DNA of 18,335 nucleotides, from positions 1 through 18,335 of the forward strand of contig WRMU01000010.1 of assembly GCA_009776965.1 (NCBI GenBank), in the 5' to 3' direction. Below the pieces are notes generated by a model, which saw only the letters and a program-made list of their open reading frames with translations, ran no database searches and was not told the origin of the DNA. The DNA is from Microgenomates group bacterium. Lineage in GTDB: Bacteria > Patescibacteriota > Microgenomatia > UBA1400 > PJMF01. Below, in pieces: positions 6,214 to 13,164 of the stretch (positions are counted from its first letter, which is position 1; every line of letters starts with the position of its first letter). A program made the translations under genes and the position numbers.

Positions 6214-7299
6214 ATGAAAGTAGTTTTGAGATTGGTGTTAGTGATAACGCTTTTTTTAGGGAGTATGGCGGGAGTGGTGAGGGCAAACGAGAGCGATTAT
6301 CAGATTGTATTAGAAACGAAGGTGGAGATTGGGGAGAACGGACAGATGACGGTGACAGATAAGTGGCAGGTGACTAATTTAACGGCAACGAAATATTTGG
6401 CAGAGTTTGGCTATGAGGTGGATGGGGAGGTAAAAAATATTAAGAGTTCGGAGCAAAAACTGAGTGTTTCGACGCAAAAAAATGATGGAGAGGGGAGTTT
6501 GGTACTGATAAAGATGACAGAGCCGGTGGTGGGGGAGCAAAAAACTGCCACTTGGGAAGTGAGCTATGAATTGAATAGTAATGTGGTCTTACTAAACAGC
6601 CAGCCATTGTTGGCGGTAGTGAAAATGCCAAGTATTGTTTTTGAGGGACAGATAGATGAGCAAAGCAGGGAGGTTGTTTGGGAGGAAAGCTGGGGTGAGC
6701 CGCGACTAGAGGCGGGAGAAATACTAATTTTTGGGGAGAAGCAGAGATTACTGTTGACGGCACAGATGGAGCGGAAAAATATGGCGAATGCGCCGATGAA
6801 CGTGGAGATAAATATACCGAGAACGCCTTTAGTAAGCATTGAGCCGCTGCCGGAGAAGATCAAAGAGTTGAGCGATGGAAGAATGGTGGCAACCTTTTTG
6901 AGCAAGGAACAGGAGGAATTGCATATCCAATATCAGAGCGTGATTGAAATTGAGCCGCAGGAATGGATAGAGATTAGTGGAATGAGTGGGCAGATGGAGC
7001 TATTGTGGGAGCAGCTGCTGGTGATTAATGATATGGGTGCGGGTGAATGGCTGGGGTGGCTGGCGGAGCAGTGGGGCGAGGAATTGGGAGATGGGCAGCT
7101 GGAGCTACAGCTCTTGCATGAGGATGATAGAATAGAGATAAGTGAGGAGATTGCGCAAATCGAGCGTGAAAGCGAATATGAGCAAAAAGAAAGAACGAGA
7201 GAAGTATTATTTATGGCCGGTATCATCGGGGGAGCTATCGCCGGAATCGGGGGTTTACTGGTTCTTATCAGAAAAAAAAGAAATCCTCTACGTCGGTAA
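6214..7299 (+). CDS. Secreted, C-terminally membrane-anchored surface protein
   Basis: Unknown function, 361 aa. A signal peptide (about 1-24, ending VVRA) leads into a beta-rich extracellular region that opens YQIVLETKVEIGENGQMTVT. This resembles the N-terminal module seen ahead of some transglutaminase-like surface proteins of CPR bacteria, but no catalytic transglutaminase core is present. A helical region rich in Glu, Gln and Trp follows, then a Gly-rich membrane helix (about 335-353) and a basic tail (RKKRNPLRR). The start at 6214 is preferred over upstream in-frame starts at 5983 and 6184 because it begins the signal peptide and lies 7 nt after TATAAT. The last 122 nt overlap uvrC in another frame. 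Likely a wall-less or cell-surface anchored envelope protein; this is inference. Confidence 0.82.
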   Translation: MKVVLRLVLVITLFLGSMAGVVRANESDYQIVLETKVEIGENGQMTVTDKWQVTNLTATKYLAEFGYEVDGEVKNIKSSEQKLSVSTQKNDGEGSLVLIKMTEPVVGEQKTATWEVSYELNSNVVLLNSQPLLAVVKMPSIVFEGQIDEQSREVVWEESWGEPRLEAGEILIFGEKQRLLLTAQMERKNMANAPMNVEINIPRTPLVSIEPLPEKIKELSDGRMVATFLSKEQEELHIQYQSVIEIEPQEWIEISGMSGQMELLWEQLLVINDMGAGEWLGWLAEQWGEELGDGQLELQLLHEDDRIEISEEIAQIERESEYEQKERTREVLFMAGIIGGAIAGIGGLLVLIRKKRNPLRR

Positions 7300-8554
7300 G
7301 GCAAAAAACTTAAAAAATAGGCTATCTTCTTATAAGGTTTTGACGGGCAAGTCCAGCAGAATTGCTCAAATGCTGGAGAGGGCGCGTTATGTGGCTTGGC
7401 AGAGCATGCGTAATGAGTTGGAGGCACTGCTGGTGGAGGCGGAATTGATTAATATCCATCAACCTCCCTTTAATACTTTGCTCAAAGACGATAAATCGCC
7501 ACTGTATATTATTTTTACTAATGAGGATTTTCCGAGAGTGTTGAAGGTGCGCTCAAGGGACTTGCGGCTAAAAAAATATCAGAAGGTGGTGAAGTTTGGG
7601 CCTTTTCCTTCGGGTTATAAGGTGAATGAAGTGCTAAAAATTGCGCGACGGATTTTTCCTTGGTGCAATCAAAAGCGGAGTAAAAAGACTATCAAAACTA
7701 AAACTAAACCTTGTTTCTATCATCATTTACGACTTTGTTCTGGGGTGTGTACTGGAGAGATAAGTCGGGAAGATTATGGCGAGATGATGGGTAATTTACA
7801 AAACTTTTTGCGAGGAAAAAAGACTTTGTTATTGAGGGACTTGGCGAGAGAAATGAAGCGAGAGGCAGCGAGGGAGGAATATGAAAAGGCGGGGAGGACA
7901 AGGGATAAGATAAAGCTAGTTGAGGAAGTGACAAGCGAGAATTATAGACTGCGACAAGGTTTTTTCCTGCCGACTTTATATGATAATGCTCAAGGTGGGA
8001 GAGAAAGTTTAGTTTATTTGCGCTCAATACTGCATGATTATCTGCGATTGCCTGCGGATTATCAATTGCGGCGAATTGAGGGTTATGATGTGTCTAATAC
8101 TTCGGGAAAGAAGGCGATGGTGAGTATGGTGGTGGCTATTGAGGGGGAGATGAGGGCCGATGAATATCGGTTATTTGGAATTGATAATAAAAATGAGCCG
8201 GATGACTATTTGATGCATAAAATGGCGCAAGAGAGAAGACAAAAACATTTCGCGGATTGGGGGAGGCCAGATTTGATAGTTATTGATGGCGGGAAGGGGC
8301 AAGTACGAAGTGCTTTGAAGGCTTATGATTATCAGATGGCAGTGCCGATTATAGGGTTGGTGAAAAATCCGGATAGAATTGTATTGCCGATAAAGATTGA
8401 ACGAAGCGGAAAAACGGCCAAAATTGAATATAAGATTTTGTCTTTAGCGGTGGATGACATGGCATTAAAATTACTCTCGAGGATTAGGGATGAGGCGCAT
8501 AGGTTTAGTAAGAGGGCGCATTTACGCAGGAGAGAAAAAGACTTATTTGATTAA
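7178..8554 (+). CDS. uvrC: UvrABC excinuclease subunit C, lacking the C-terminal HhH domain
   Basis: UvrC makes both incisions around a DNA lesion in nucleotide excision repair. From ATG 7178 the protein has 458 aa, against about 600 in most bacteria. The GIY-YIG nuclease has GVY (25-27) and YVG (38-40), Arg48 and a likely metal-binding Glu87. Four cysteines (163, 179, 187, 191) fit the known UvrC 4Fe-4S site. A UVR motif lies at about 230-255. The RNase-H-like nuclease has Asp304, Asp370 and His441. The protein stops soon after this His, so the (HhH)2 DNA-binding domain is missing. A GTG at 7142 could add 12 residues. The first 122 nt overlap the upstream gene out of frame, so the two are probably translationally linked. 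Confidence 0.93.
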   Translation: MSKKKEREKYYLWPVSSGELSPESGVYWFLSEKKEILYVGKAKNLKNRLSSYKVLTGKSSRIAQMLERARYVAWQSMRNELEALLVEAELINIHQPPFNTLLKDDKSPLYIIFTNEDFPRVLKVRSRDLRLKKYQKVVKFGPFPSGYKVNEVLKIARRIFPWCNQKRSKKTIKTKTKPCFYHHLRLCSGVCTGEISREDYGEMMGNLQNFLRGKKTLLLRDLAREMKREAAREEYEKAGRTRDKIKLVEEVTSENYRLRQGFFLPTLYDNAQGGRESLVYLRSILHDYLRLPADYQLRRIEGYDVSNTSGKKAMVSMVVAIEGEMRADEYRLFGIDNKNEPDDYLMHKMAQERRQKHFADWGRPDLIVIDGGKGQVRSALKAYDYQMAVPIIGLVKNPDRIVLPIKIERSGKTAKIEYKILSLAVDDMALKLLSRIRDEAHRFSKRAHLRRREKDLFD

Positions 8555-8678
8555 AACTCTCTGTAAGCCGAGTATTTTCGCTCTTTTTCTTCGCTCTATA
8601 AAATTCATTTACGTCTAGTAAACTAGAATTTTATTCCGCTCGAGAAAAGACCGAAAATCCTCACTTACAGAGAGTTTT
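8553..8678. other. Long imperfect inverted repeat after uvrC
   Basis: The outer arms are perfect 15-bp repeats (8553-8567 and 8664-8678, AAAACTCTCTGTAAG and complement). Inside, GAGTATTTTCG (8570-8580) pairs with CGAAAATCCTC (8652-8662) with one mismatch. TCTTTT (8582-8587) pairs with AAAAGA (8645-8650). ATAAAATTC (8598-8606) pairs with GAATTTTAT (8626-8634), and TTTAC (8608-8612) with GTAAA (8618-8622) around a 5-nt loop. The stem begins inside the uvrC stop codon. It may be a terminator, a structured RNA or a small mobile-element remnant. The right arm overlaps the probable -35 area of the tRNA-Leu promoter. Confidence 0.8.
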
Positions 8679-8697
8679 GTTAGCTCGTTTTTTGAGG

Positions 8698-8703
8698 TAT
8701 AAT
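8698..8703 (+). promoter_or_regulatory. Promoter -10 box for tRNA-Leu
   Basis: A perfect TATAAT ends 11 nt before the first base of the tRNA, which would give a leader of only a few nucleotides. A TTGTTA at 8677-8682 could be a -35 with a short 15-bp spacer; this is weak. Confidence 0.6.
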
Positions 8704-8714
8704 ATGGGTGGCGA

Positions 8715-8796
8715 GCCCAAGTGTTGGAATGGTAGACAAGCATGACTTAGGATCATGTGCCGACAAGGCGTGCAGGTTCGAGTCCTGTCTTGGGTA
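8715..8796 (+). tRNA. tRNA-Leu (anticodon UAG)
   Basis: The acceptor stem is GCCCAAG with CTTGGGT, discriminator A at 8796. The anticodon stem CATGA/TCATG encloses loop CTTAGGA, giving anticodon UAG for CUN leucine codons. The long variable arm (TGCC-GACAA-GGCG) is typical of leucine tRNAs. The T arm is GCAGG-TTCGAGT-CCTGT. CCA is not encoded (CAAA follows) and must be added by a nucleotidyltransferase. The first pair is G-U. Confidence 0.95.
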
Positions 8797-8803
8797 CAAA
8801 TAG

Positions 8804-9283
8804 TTATAGTGATGTTATTTCTTCTAGACTTTCAATTCGGGTTACATTGCTAGGCATTCGGTCATTGATGAAACGCCTCCTTCTGTCAACCAAAAACCCC
8901 GTTGCGTTTGGTAATTTTTCGTAGCCTTTGAAGTTTTTTAATTTATCATCAATCAAAACAACCCGACTATATTTTCCGCTCCCCATCATTAGCTCAATTA
9001 GTTTTGTCTTATCTTCAGTCTCGGCGAATAAGACTTCGTGCGTCAATTTGCTAACTTTGATTTTAATCCTCTGCCACGATTCTTCACCGTAGGTGAATAT
9101 CGTAAAGTCAAACTTGCTTATAAAGCTTTCTGCATCGGGATAGAGAAAACTTTTTGGTGGATAATCAATTAGATCGTCTGGACCGTTTGGCGTTTCTCCC
9201 GACATGGCTGCGGATAATGCTTGGTGCCAACTTTCCGTGTCGAATAGCGTTCTGTCCAAATCTACGAGGATTAATTCTTGCAT
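8804..9283 (-). CDS. HAD-superfamily hydrolase
   Basis: A 159-aa haloacid-dehalogenase-type phosphatase with a small cap or none. Motif I is DLDRT (8-12) with nucleophile Asp8 and acid/base Asp10. Motif II is probably the TIFTYGE stretch (Thr64). The Lys of motif III is likely in EDKTKL (about 90-95). Motif IV is IDD (111-113). The substrate is unknown; small nucleotide or phosphopeptide phosphatases of this size exist. The minus-strand ATG at 9283 is 7 nt after a TATAAT box. The gene sits between tRNA-Leu, towards which it converges with a 7-nt gap, and tRNA-Gly. Its base composition looks unlike the flanking genes, which may indicate transfer. Confidence 0.85.
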   Translation of the reverse strand: MQELILVDLDRTLFDTESWHQALSAAMSGETPNGPDDLIDYPPKSFLYPDAESFISKFDFTIFTYGEESWQRIKIKVSKLTHEVLFAETEDKTKLIELMMGSGKYSRVVLIDDKLKNFKGYEKLPNATGFLVDRRRRFINDRMPSNVTRIESLEEITSL

Positions 9284-9296
9284 GGCTTTGATTATA
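9284..9296 (-). promoter_or_regulatory. Leaderless-type promoter of the HAD hydrolase gene
   Basis: The minus strand reads TATAAT (9296 to 9291), then exactly 7 nt, then the ATG at 9283. There is no Shine-Dalgarno sequence. Confidence 0.65.
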
Positions 9297-9320
9297 ACTT
9301 AAGAATGGCAAGTTTTGTGG

Positions 9321-9326
9321 TATAAT
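9321..9326 (+). promoter_or_regulatory. Promoter -10 box for tRNA-Gly
   Basis: A perfect TATAAT lies 29 nt upstream of the tRNA, predicting a leader of about 20 nt to be removed by RNase P. The -35 is not clear. It is divergent from the HAD promoter about 25 bp away. Confidence 0.55.
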
Positions 9327-9355
9327 ATTAGTGGTTTTATTGTTATTTGGTTTTC

Positions 9356-9429
9356 GCGGGAATAGCTCAGTTGGCTAGAGCGTCTCCTTGCCAAGGAGAA
9401 GGTCGCGGGTTCGAGTCCCGTTTCCCGCT
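9356..9429 (+). tRNA. tRNA-Gly (anticodon GCC)
   Basis: The acceptor stem is GCGGGAA with TTCCCGC and discriminator T at 9429. The D arm is GCTC/GAGC. The anticodon stem TCTCC/GGAGA encloses loop TTGCCAA, giving anticodon GCC for GGC/GGU. The T arm is GCGGG-TTCGAGT-CCCGT. CCA is not encoded. Confidence 0.97.
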
Positions 9430-9469
9430 CACTTCGGGACACTTCTCGGCCAATTTTTAATAAATAATT

Positions 9470-10051
9470 ATGAATAATGACCCAATACTAACTCTTGGAT
9501 TTTATGCAATAACAATCTTTCTTTTTGTGATAGTTTATCTGCTACCAGTAACAACCATTATTACTGGTATTGTCTTATTGAGGAAGAAACCTAAAAATAA
9601 ATCTCTTGGTTTAGCAGTTACCATAATCGGTGTTGTGCTGTTATTGGGTGTGTTAATATGGAAAGTAGCCAACACCTACTATATTGCTTATTATGGCGAT
9701 GAATACGCCCATATCGCAAGGCAACTAAACCCACTTGGAAAACGACAACAATATATCATCACTCCTAACTTGGAAACCATAGACGGAAATGACGGAACAA
9801 TTATTCCTGCTGATACCTACTATACTTTCTTCCCAGTAGGCGAAGATAGGGGTAATCCACCAGACAAGATACTTGGCAGAATAATCAGCGACCAAACTAC
9901 TATTGATTTCACATCTTATCTAAACAAACCCGTCTATATTTGGGGTGAATTTCAGCACGGACTACCAATGTTTATACAACAAGCCACTAACTCTGGCTTA
10001 TTGATTGGTAATGAGGTTTTAGTTATTGAAAAAATTGAGTTAGTAAATTAA
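9470..10051 (+). CDS. Unknown membrane protein with two N-terminal helices
   Basis: Not recognised; 193 aa. Two hydrophobic helices (about 8-36 and 46-64) are joined by a basic loop (RKKPKNK), which the positive-inside rule places in the cytoplasm. The remaining 125 or so residues should be extracellular. The end of this domain (KPVYIWGEF then GNEVLVIEKIEL) has the alternating pattern of a small beta barrel, possibly OB-like; this is a guess. The gene starts 40 nt after tRNA-Gly and may be expressed by read-through from it. No SD or TATAAT is seen close to the ATG. The gene is AT-rich, and its stop codon overlaps the stop of the convergent gene. Confidence 0.75.
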   Translation: MNNDPILTLGFYAITIFLFVIVYLLPVTTIITGIVLLRKKPKNKSLGLAVTIIGVVLLLGVLIWKVANTYYIAYYGDEYAHIARQLNPLGKRQQYIITPNLETIDGNDGTIIPADTYYTFFPVGEDRGNPPDKILGRIISDQTTIDFTSYLNKPVYIWGEFQHGLPMFIQQATNSGLLIGNEVLVIEKIELVN

Positions 10052-11076
10052 TCTAAATCCATCATCGCTCTATCAATTACTCCACATTCTTCGGGAAATG
10101 GTTGTAGATATTTTGGCTCACCAACCTTCACCCATTGGTCGTTTTCACAGGACCAGATATTTTCATATTTACCAAACTCTAAAAATGTCACCCCATAGAT
10201 ACTAATAGTCGTCACAAACAAAATAATTAGAATATTTTTTAGTGATTGCCAGTCGTTGTTTTTTCTCCATAGACCTACCAACCACAACATGCCCAAAACA
10301 ATAGCAAAAGTTAGAATCTGCCAGATGAAATTATCAGCAATAAAATTACCAGAGTTAGTGATGTATAAATGCTCTTGTCTGGAAATAAAATAATGGAGTA
10401 ATGAGCCGAGCAAATACGGAATAGTTAGAGCATAAAGAAAAATGTTTTTAGGAGTGGAAAAAGTCCGTTTTAATTTTTTCTGTATTAGGGTCATTATTGC
10501 CAGCCAAATAAGGCCCAAAATAATAGCAACGATTGGAAAAACAACAAGGTGAAAAAGCGACTCTCTGCGAATGCCATAAGTAATTGCCAAAGGAATTAGA
10601 ATTAAAGTAGGGGCAAAACTAATCCCATCAAAGAAAGTAAGGATTGATTGCTTAAAATTACTCACTACATAATCACCCATATACAAAGCCAGTTTTAACC
10701 CAACAAACAAAACCAAGATTATCACCAATGACATAGTAATTGTCATCGGTGGCAGACCGAAAAATGTTAGCAGAATAAAGAGTGGTAGCACCAAAGCAAA
10801 ACAACAATACTGCCAGACTTTTTTCCAATTTGGCAACTGGTATTTAGAATTGATTTTTTTGATGACTAAATTGATGAGGGCGTAGAGAATAAAAACTATT
10901 CCACTCGCTACCAAGCCCGTCATAAAATGCCGACTCAAATTCATCTCATCAAATGGGGTGCTATGTAAGTGTCCGTAAAGAAAAACCAATCTTCTATCAA
11001 GGAGAATAAACCAAAGTAAATATAAGACAAAAATTGATATTGAGATTAGAATAGCAGAAACAATGTTCTTCTTCAT
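10048..11076 (-). CDS. Polytopic membrane protein with C-terminal paired-Cys tail
   Basis: Not recognised; 342 aa from the ATG at 11076. An in-frame TTG at 11079 is less likely. About nine hydrophobic segments are visible (roughly 6-27, 51-73, 87-108, 113-133, 148-168, 175-198, 213-230, 248-268, 280-300). The tail has SCENDQWVKVG then P-x-x-C-like spacing ending in EEC. It recalls the C-x-W-V-x-x-G-x-P-x-C segment common at the ends of exported CPR proteins; this comes from memory and is unverified. A minus-strand TATAAT lies 8 nt before the ATG. The gene is AT-rich, and its stop overlaps that of the 193-aa gene. It may be an accessory acquisition. Confidence 0.75.
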   Translation of the reverse strand: MKKNIVSAILISISIFVLYLLWFILLDRRLVFLYGHLHSTPFDEMNLSRHFMTGLVASGIVFILYALINLVIKKINSKYQLPNWKKVWQYCCFALVLPLFILLTFFGLPPMTITMSLVIILVLFVGLKLALYMGDYVVSNFKQSILTFFDGISFAPTLILIPLAITYGIRRESLFHLVVFPIVAIILGLIWLAIMTLIQKKLKRTFSTPKNIFLYALTIPYLLGSLLHYFISRQEHLYITNSGNFIADNFIWQILTFAIVLGMLWLVGLWRKNNDWQSLKNILIILFVTTISIYGVTFLEFGKYENIWSCENDQWVKVGEPKYLQPFPEECGVIDRAMMDLD

Positions 11077-11084
11077 CAAAGAAC

Positions 11085-11090
11085 ATTATA
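11085..11090 (-). promoter_or_regulatory. -10 box of the polytopic membrane protein gene
   Basis: The minus strand reads TATAAT, then 8 nt (GTTCTTTG), then the ATG at 11076. This is one base longer than the 7-nt spacing seen at four other genes and is again compatible with a leaderless or near-leaderless mRNA. Confidence 0.55.
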
Positions 11091-11140
11091 ACTGATTATT
11101 AGTGAGTAGAATAGGGGCTAGCTCGTTGAATTGTTTTTAA

Positions 11141-11156
11141 GGGAATCTCCCCCCCC
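11141..11156. repeat. Run of eight C next to the surface-protein stop codon
   Basis: Eight consecutive C bases occupy 11149-11156 and lie one base from the stop codon of the 668-aa gene, which reads as G8 on its own strand. GGG at 11141-11143 could pair with part of the C run. It may be a length-variable tract; no functional claim is made. Confidence 0.6.
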
Positions 11157-11157
11157 G

Positions 11158-13164
11158 CTACTCAATTTTAACTAGATCGGTGGGCTCGCCGTAGCCGGAC
11201 TCGTAGGCGGAGCTCCAAGCTACACCTATTAAGGTGGATGCTTTGAGACTAAACCGATAATTACCTGCCTGTAATCCCAGACTCTTGCGAATGCTGTCAA
11301 TTGATATTTTAAGATCGGTGATGTCGAATAAGAACCCTCCGTCAGAGTTCATGACCTGATCAATACTGTTATATCGAGTTGCCAGTAGATAGTAGGCCTG
11401 CGCTTCTGGGACGGGATCCCACTTCACAAATCCATCCTCGATGCGAATATTTTGAGGTGGGTGGAGTTTACCGATGTGTTTATAGGTGACGGCTTCCGAG
11501 GGGAGAGATGGGGCGTGGTTGGGATCGCCGCTCTCGGGCATAGCGATAACCTCTACGTGGTAATTGTCTCTGAGAATCATCTCCCAGACCCCAGCTCTGA
11601 GATCATAGGTGGTTTCTGGGGTATTAACTACCGCAGCGGGAGTGCCATCTAGATGGTAGAGGTGAATGTCGTAGCTACCGGCATGATCTACGGGATCAAA
11701 GCTGATGACGGTGGTGGGACTACCAATGGGGAAGGTGGGGACTTCGACTTGTTCTAGGGAGACATTGGTGACTTGATCAAGGCGGGCGGGAGCAATGATG
11801 AGTTTGGTGGTGAGGACTAGCTTATTATAATGCTCTCCAGTGAGGGTGGCAAAAATGTCATAGACCCCCGGCTCGACAGCACCGGTAAACTTATCGCCGT
11901 CTTCACTGTCGAGAGTATATTTGACGGTGACGGCGGATGGTGGGGCGCCAGTAATGGTGACATTATGAACTTCGCCATCGTAAAGAACTGACTTTTCGAT
12001 AAAGGTAATGCCCTTGATGTTGGCTTTATTGATGGTGAGGGTGGCAGTGAGTTCGAGGGAATGGTAGTTGGAGCCGGAAATGGTAGCTTTGACGCCATAA
12101 ACTTCTGGAATAACTGCTCCCTTGAAGGCATTACCCTGCAGGTCAGTGTAGGCGACGCTGGTGCCGGAAGGCAAACTTCCAGTGATGGTAATGTTTTTAG
12201 TGGTAGTGTCATATTCAAACGTTTGGTCGTTAAAAGATAGGCCGGAGATATGGGCTTTATCAATAGTGAGGGTGGCAGTAAGTGCTAAATCGTCGTAATT
12301 ACTACCAGATAGAACTGCGGTCACATGATAAACTCCCACGTCCTTAGCTCCGGCAAAAGGACTGTTGTTTACAAAATATTGCACCTCTACTCCCTCGGGG
12401 ATCTCTCCAGTTATTTGGATGTTTTTAACTCCTCCGTCATAGGTAAAAGAGGCGTCGCTAAAGGCGATGCCTTTAATATCGGCTTTGACAATGGTGATGG
12501 TGGCGGTGAGGAGTTTTTCGCCCAAATCTTCTCGGTAAAGACGAACAAAGGCTCGATGAACGCCCATATCGGTGGCAATATTATTGGCGTAGTGGATTTG
12601 AGTGCCAGCTGGAACATTAGTAACTGTTATTTCGTGAGGGGTTTCGTCGAAGACAGTGGTGTAAGAATCAAACTTAACGTTGTCAAAGGGAGATTCCTTG
12701 GGCGAGGGCGGGGTATTGTTGTTGGTATTATTACTACATGAATTATTGGAATTGTTGTTATCTTGGTGCGCCTCATCGTTGGCTTTTTTGTTGACCGCGT
12801 CTCTAATCCAGCTGATAAACTCCTCTTGTGTTCCTCGATTGCCTTGGCTAAGCCAGAAATTATAGGCGGCGCTGGTGGCAGGTCTAGCTTCATTATTGGG
12901 TGTGGAGATATAAATTATTTCTGGTTCGCTGGACTCAGAGGATGTTTGGTGAGTTGTAGGTGTGCTGCTACTTGGTATTTTATGAGAAGTTTCTTTAATC
13001 CAATCTAAAAACTCGTCTTTGGTACCAGTATTGCCGGCATCCAGCCAAGTGTCATAGGCGGCCTTGACAGAGGCGTTATTTTTGTTGGTGAAATAGGCGG
13101 CTGAGCTGGCAGTCGCGGTCATACCAAAAATAATTAGTAATGTTTTAAGCAAATTGTTTTTCAT
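11158..13164 (-). CDS. Secreted MBG-repeat surface protein
   Basis: A 668-aa exported protein with a signal peptide (about 1-22). Two copies of a short motif, AYDTWLDAGNTGTKDEFLDW (36-55) and its relative at 100-119, share the W-L-x-x-G-N-x-G-T pattern known from Firmicutes and phage surface proteins. An Asn-rich linker (about 136-150) follows. Four tandem immunoglobulin-like MBG repeats lie at about 163-228, 229-304, 305-381 and 382-459, each with an F-x-Y-D-x-x-x-K/H-N-I/V-x-I-T-G core and a closing L-x-A-T-L-T-I. The first is the most diverged. Residues 470-668 look like two fibronectin-III-like domains. No sortase motif or C-terminal helix is present, so it is either released or held by other contacts. 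Likely roles are adhesion to a host or another cell; this is inference from family. No clear TATAAT precedes the ATG. Confidence 0.85.
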   Translation of the reverse strand: MKNNLLKTLLIIFGMTATASSAAYFTNKNNASVKAAYDTWLDAGNTGTKDEFLDWIKETSHKIPSSSTPTTHQTSSESSEPEIIYISTPNNEARPATSAAYNFWLSQGNRGTQEEFISWIRDAVNKKANDEAHQDNNNSNNSCSNNTNNNTPPSPKESPFDNVKFDSYTTVFDETPHEITVTNVPAGTQIHYANNIATDMGVHRAFVRLYREDLGEKLLTATITIVKADIKGIAFSDASFTYDGGVKNIQITGEIPEGVEVQYFVNNSPFAGAKDVGVYHVTAVLSGSNYDDLALTATLTIDKAHISGLSFNDQTFEYDTTTKNITITGSLPSGTSVAYTDLQGNAFKGAVIPEVYGVKATISGSNYHSLELTATLTINKANIKGITFIEKSVLYDGEVHNVTITGAPPSAVTVKYTLDSEDGDKFTGAVEPGVYDIFATLTGEHYNKLVLTTKLIIAPARLDQVTNVSLEQVEVPTFPIGSPTTVISFDPVDHAGSYDIHLYHLDGTPAAVVNTPETTYDLRAGVWEMILRDNYHVEVIAMPESGDPNHAPSLPSEAVTYKHIGKLHPPQNIRIEDGFVKWDPVPEAQAYYLLATRYNSIDQVMNSDGGFLFDITDLKISIDSIRKSLGLQAGNYRFSLKASTLIGVAWSSAYESGYGEPTDLVKIE

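Noticed and set aside
7142..7177. GTG start adding 12 residues to UvrC
   Set aside because: Possible, but ATG 7178 leaves a complete GIY-YIG domain and is a stronger codon. There is no sign that the extra residues are conserved.
8715..9429. Attachment-site duplication at the tRNA genes
   Set aside because: The only longer match between the two tRNA 3' parts is the universal T-arm sequence. No displaced tRNA fragment or integrase was found.
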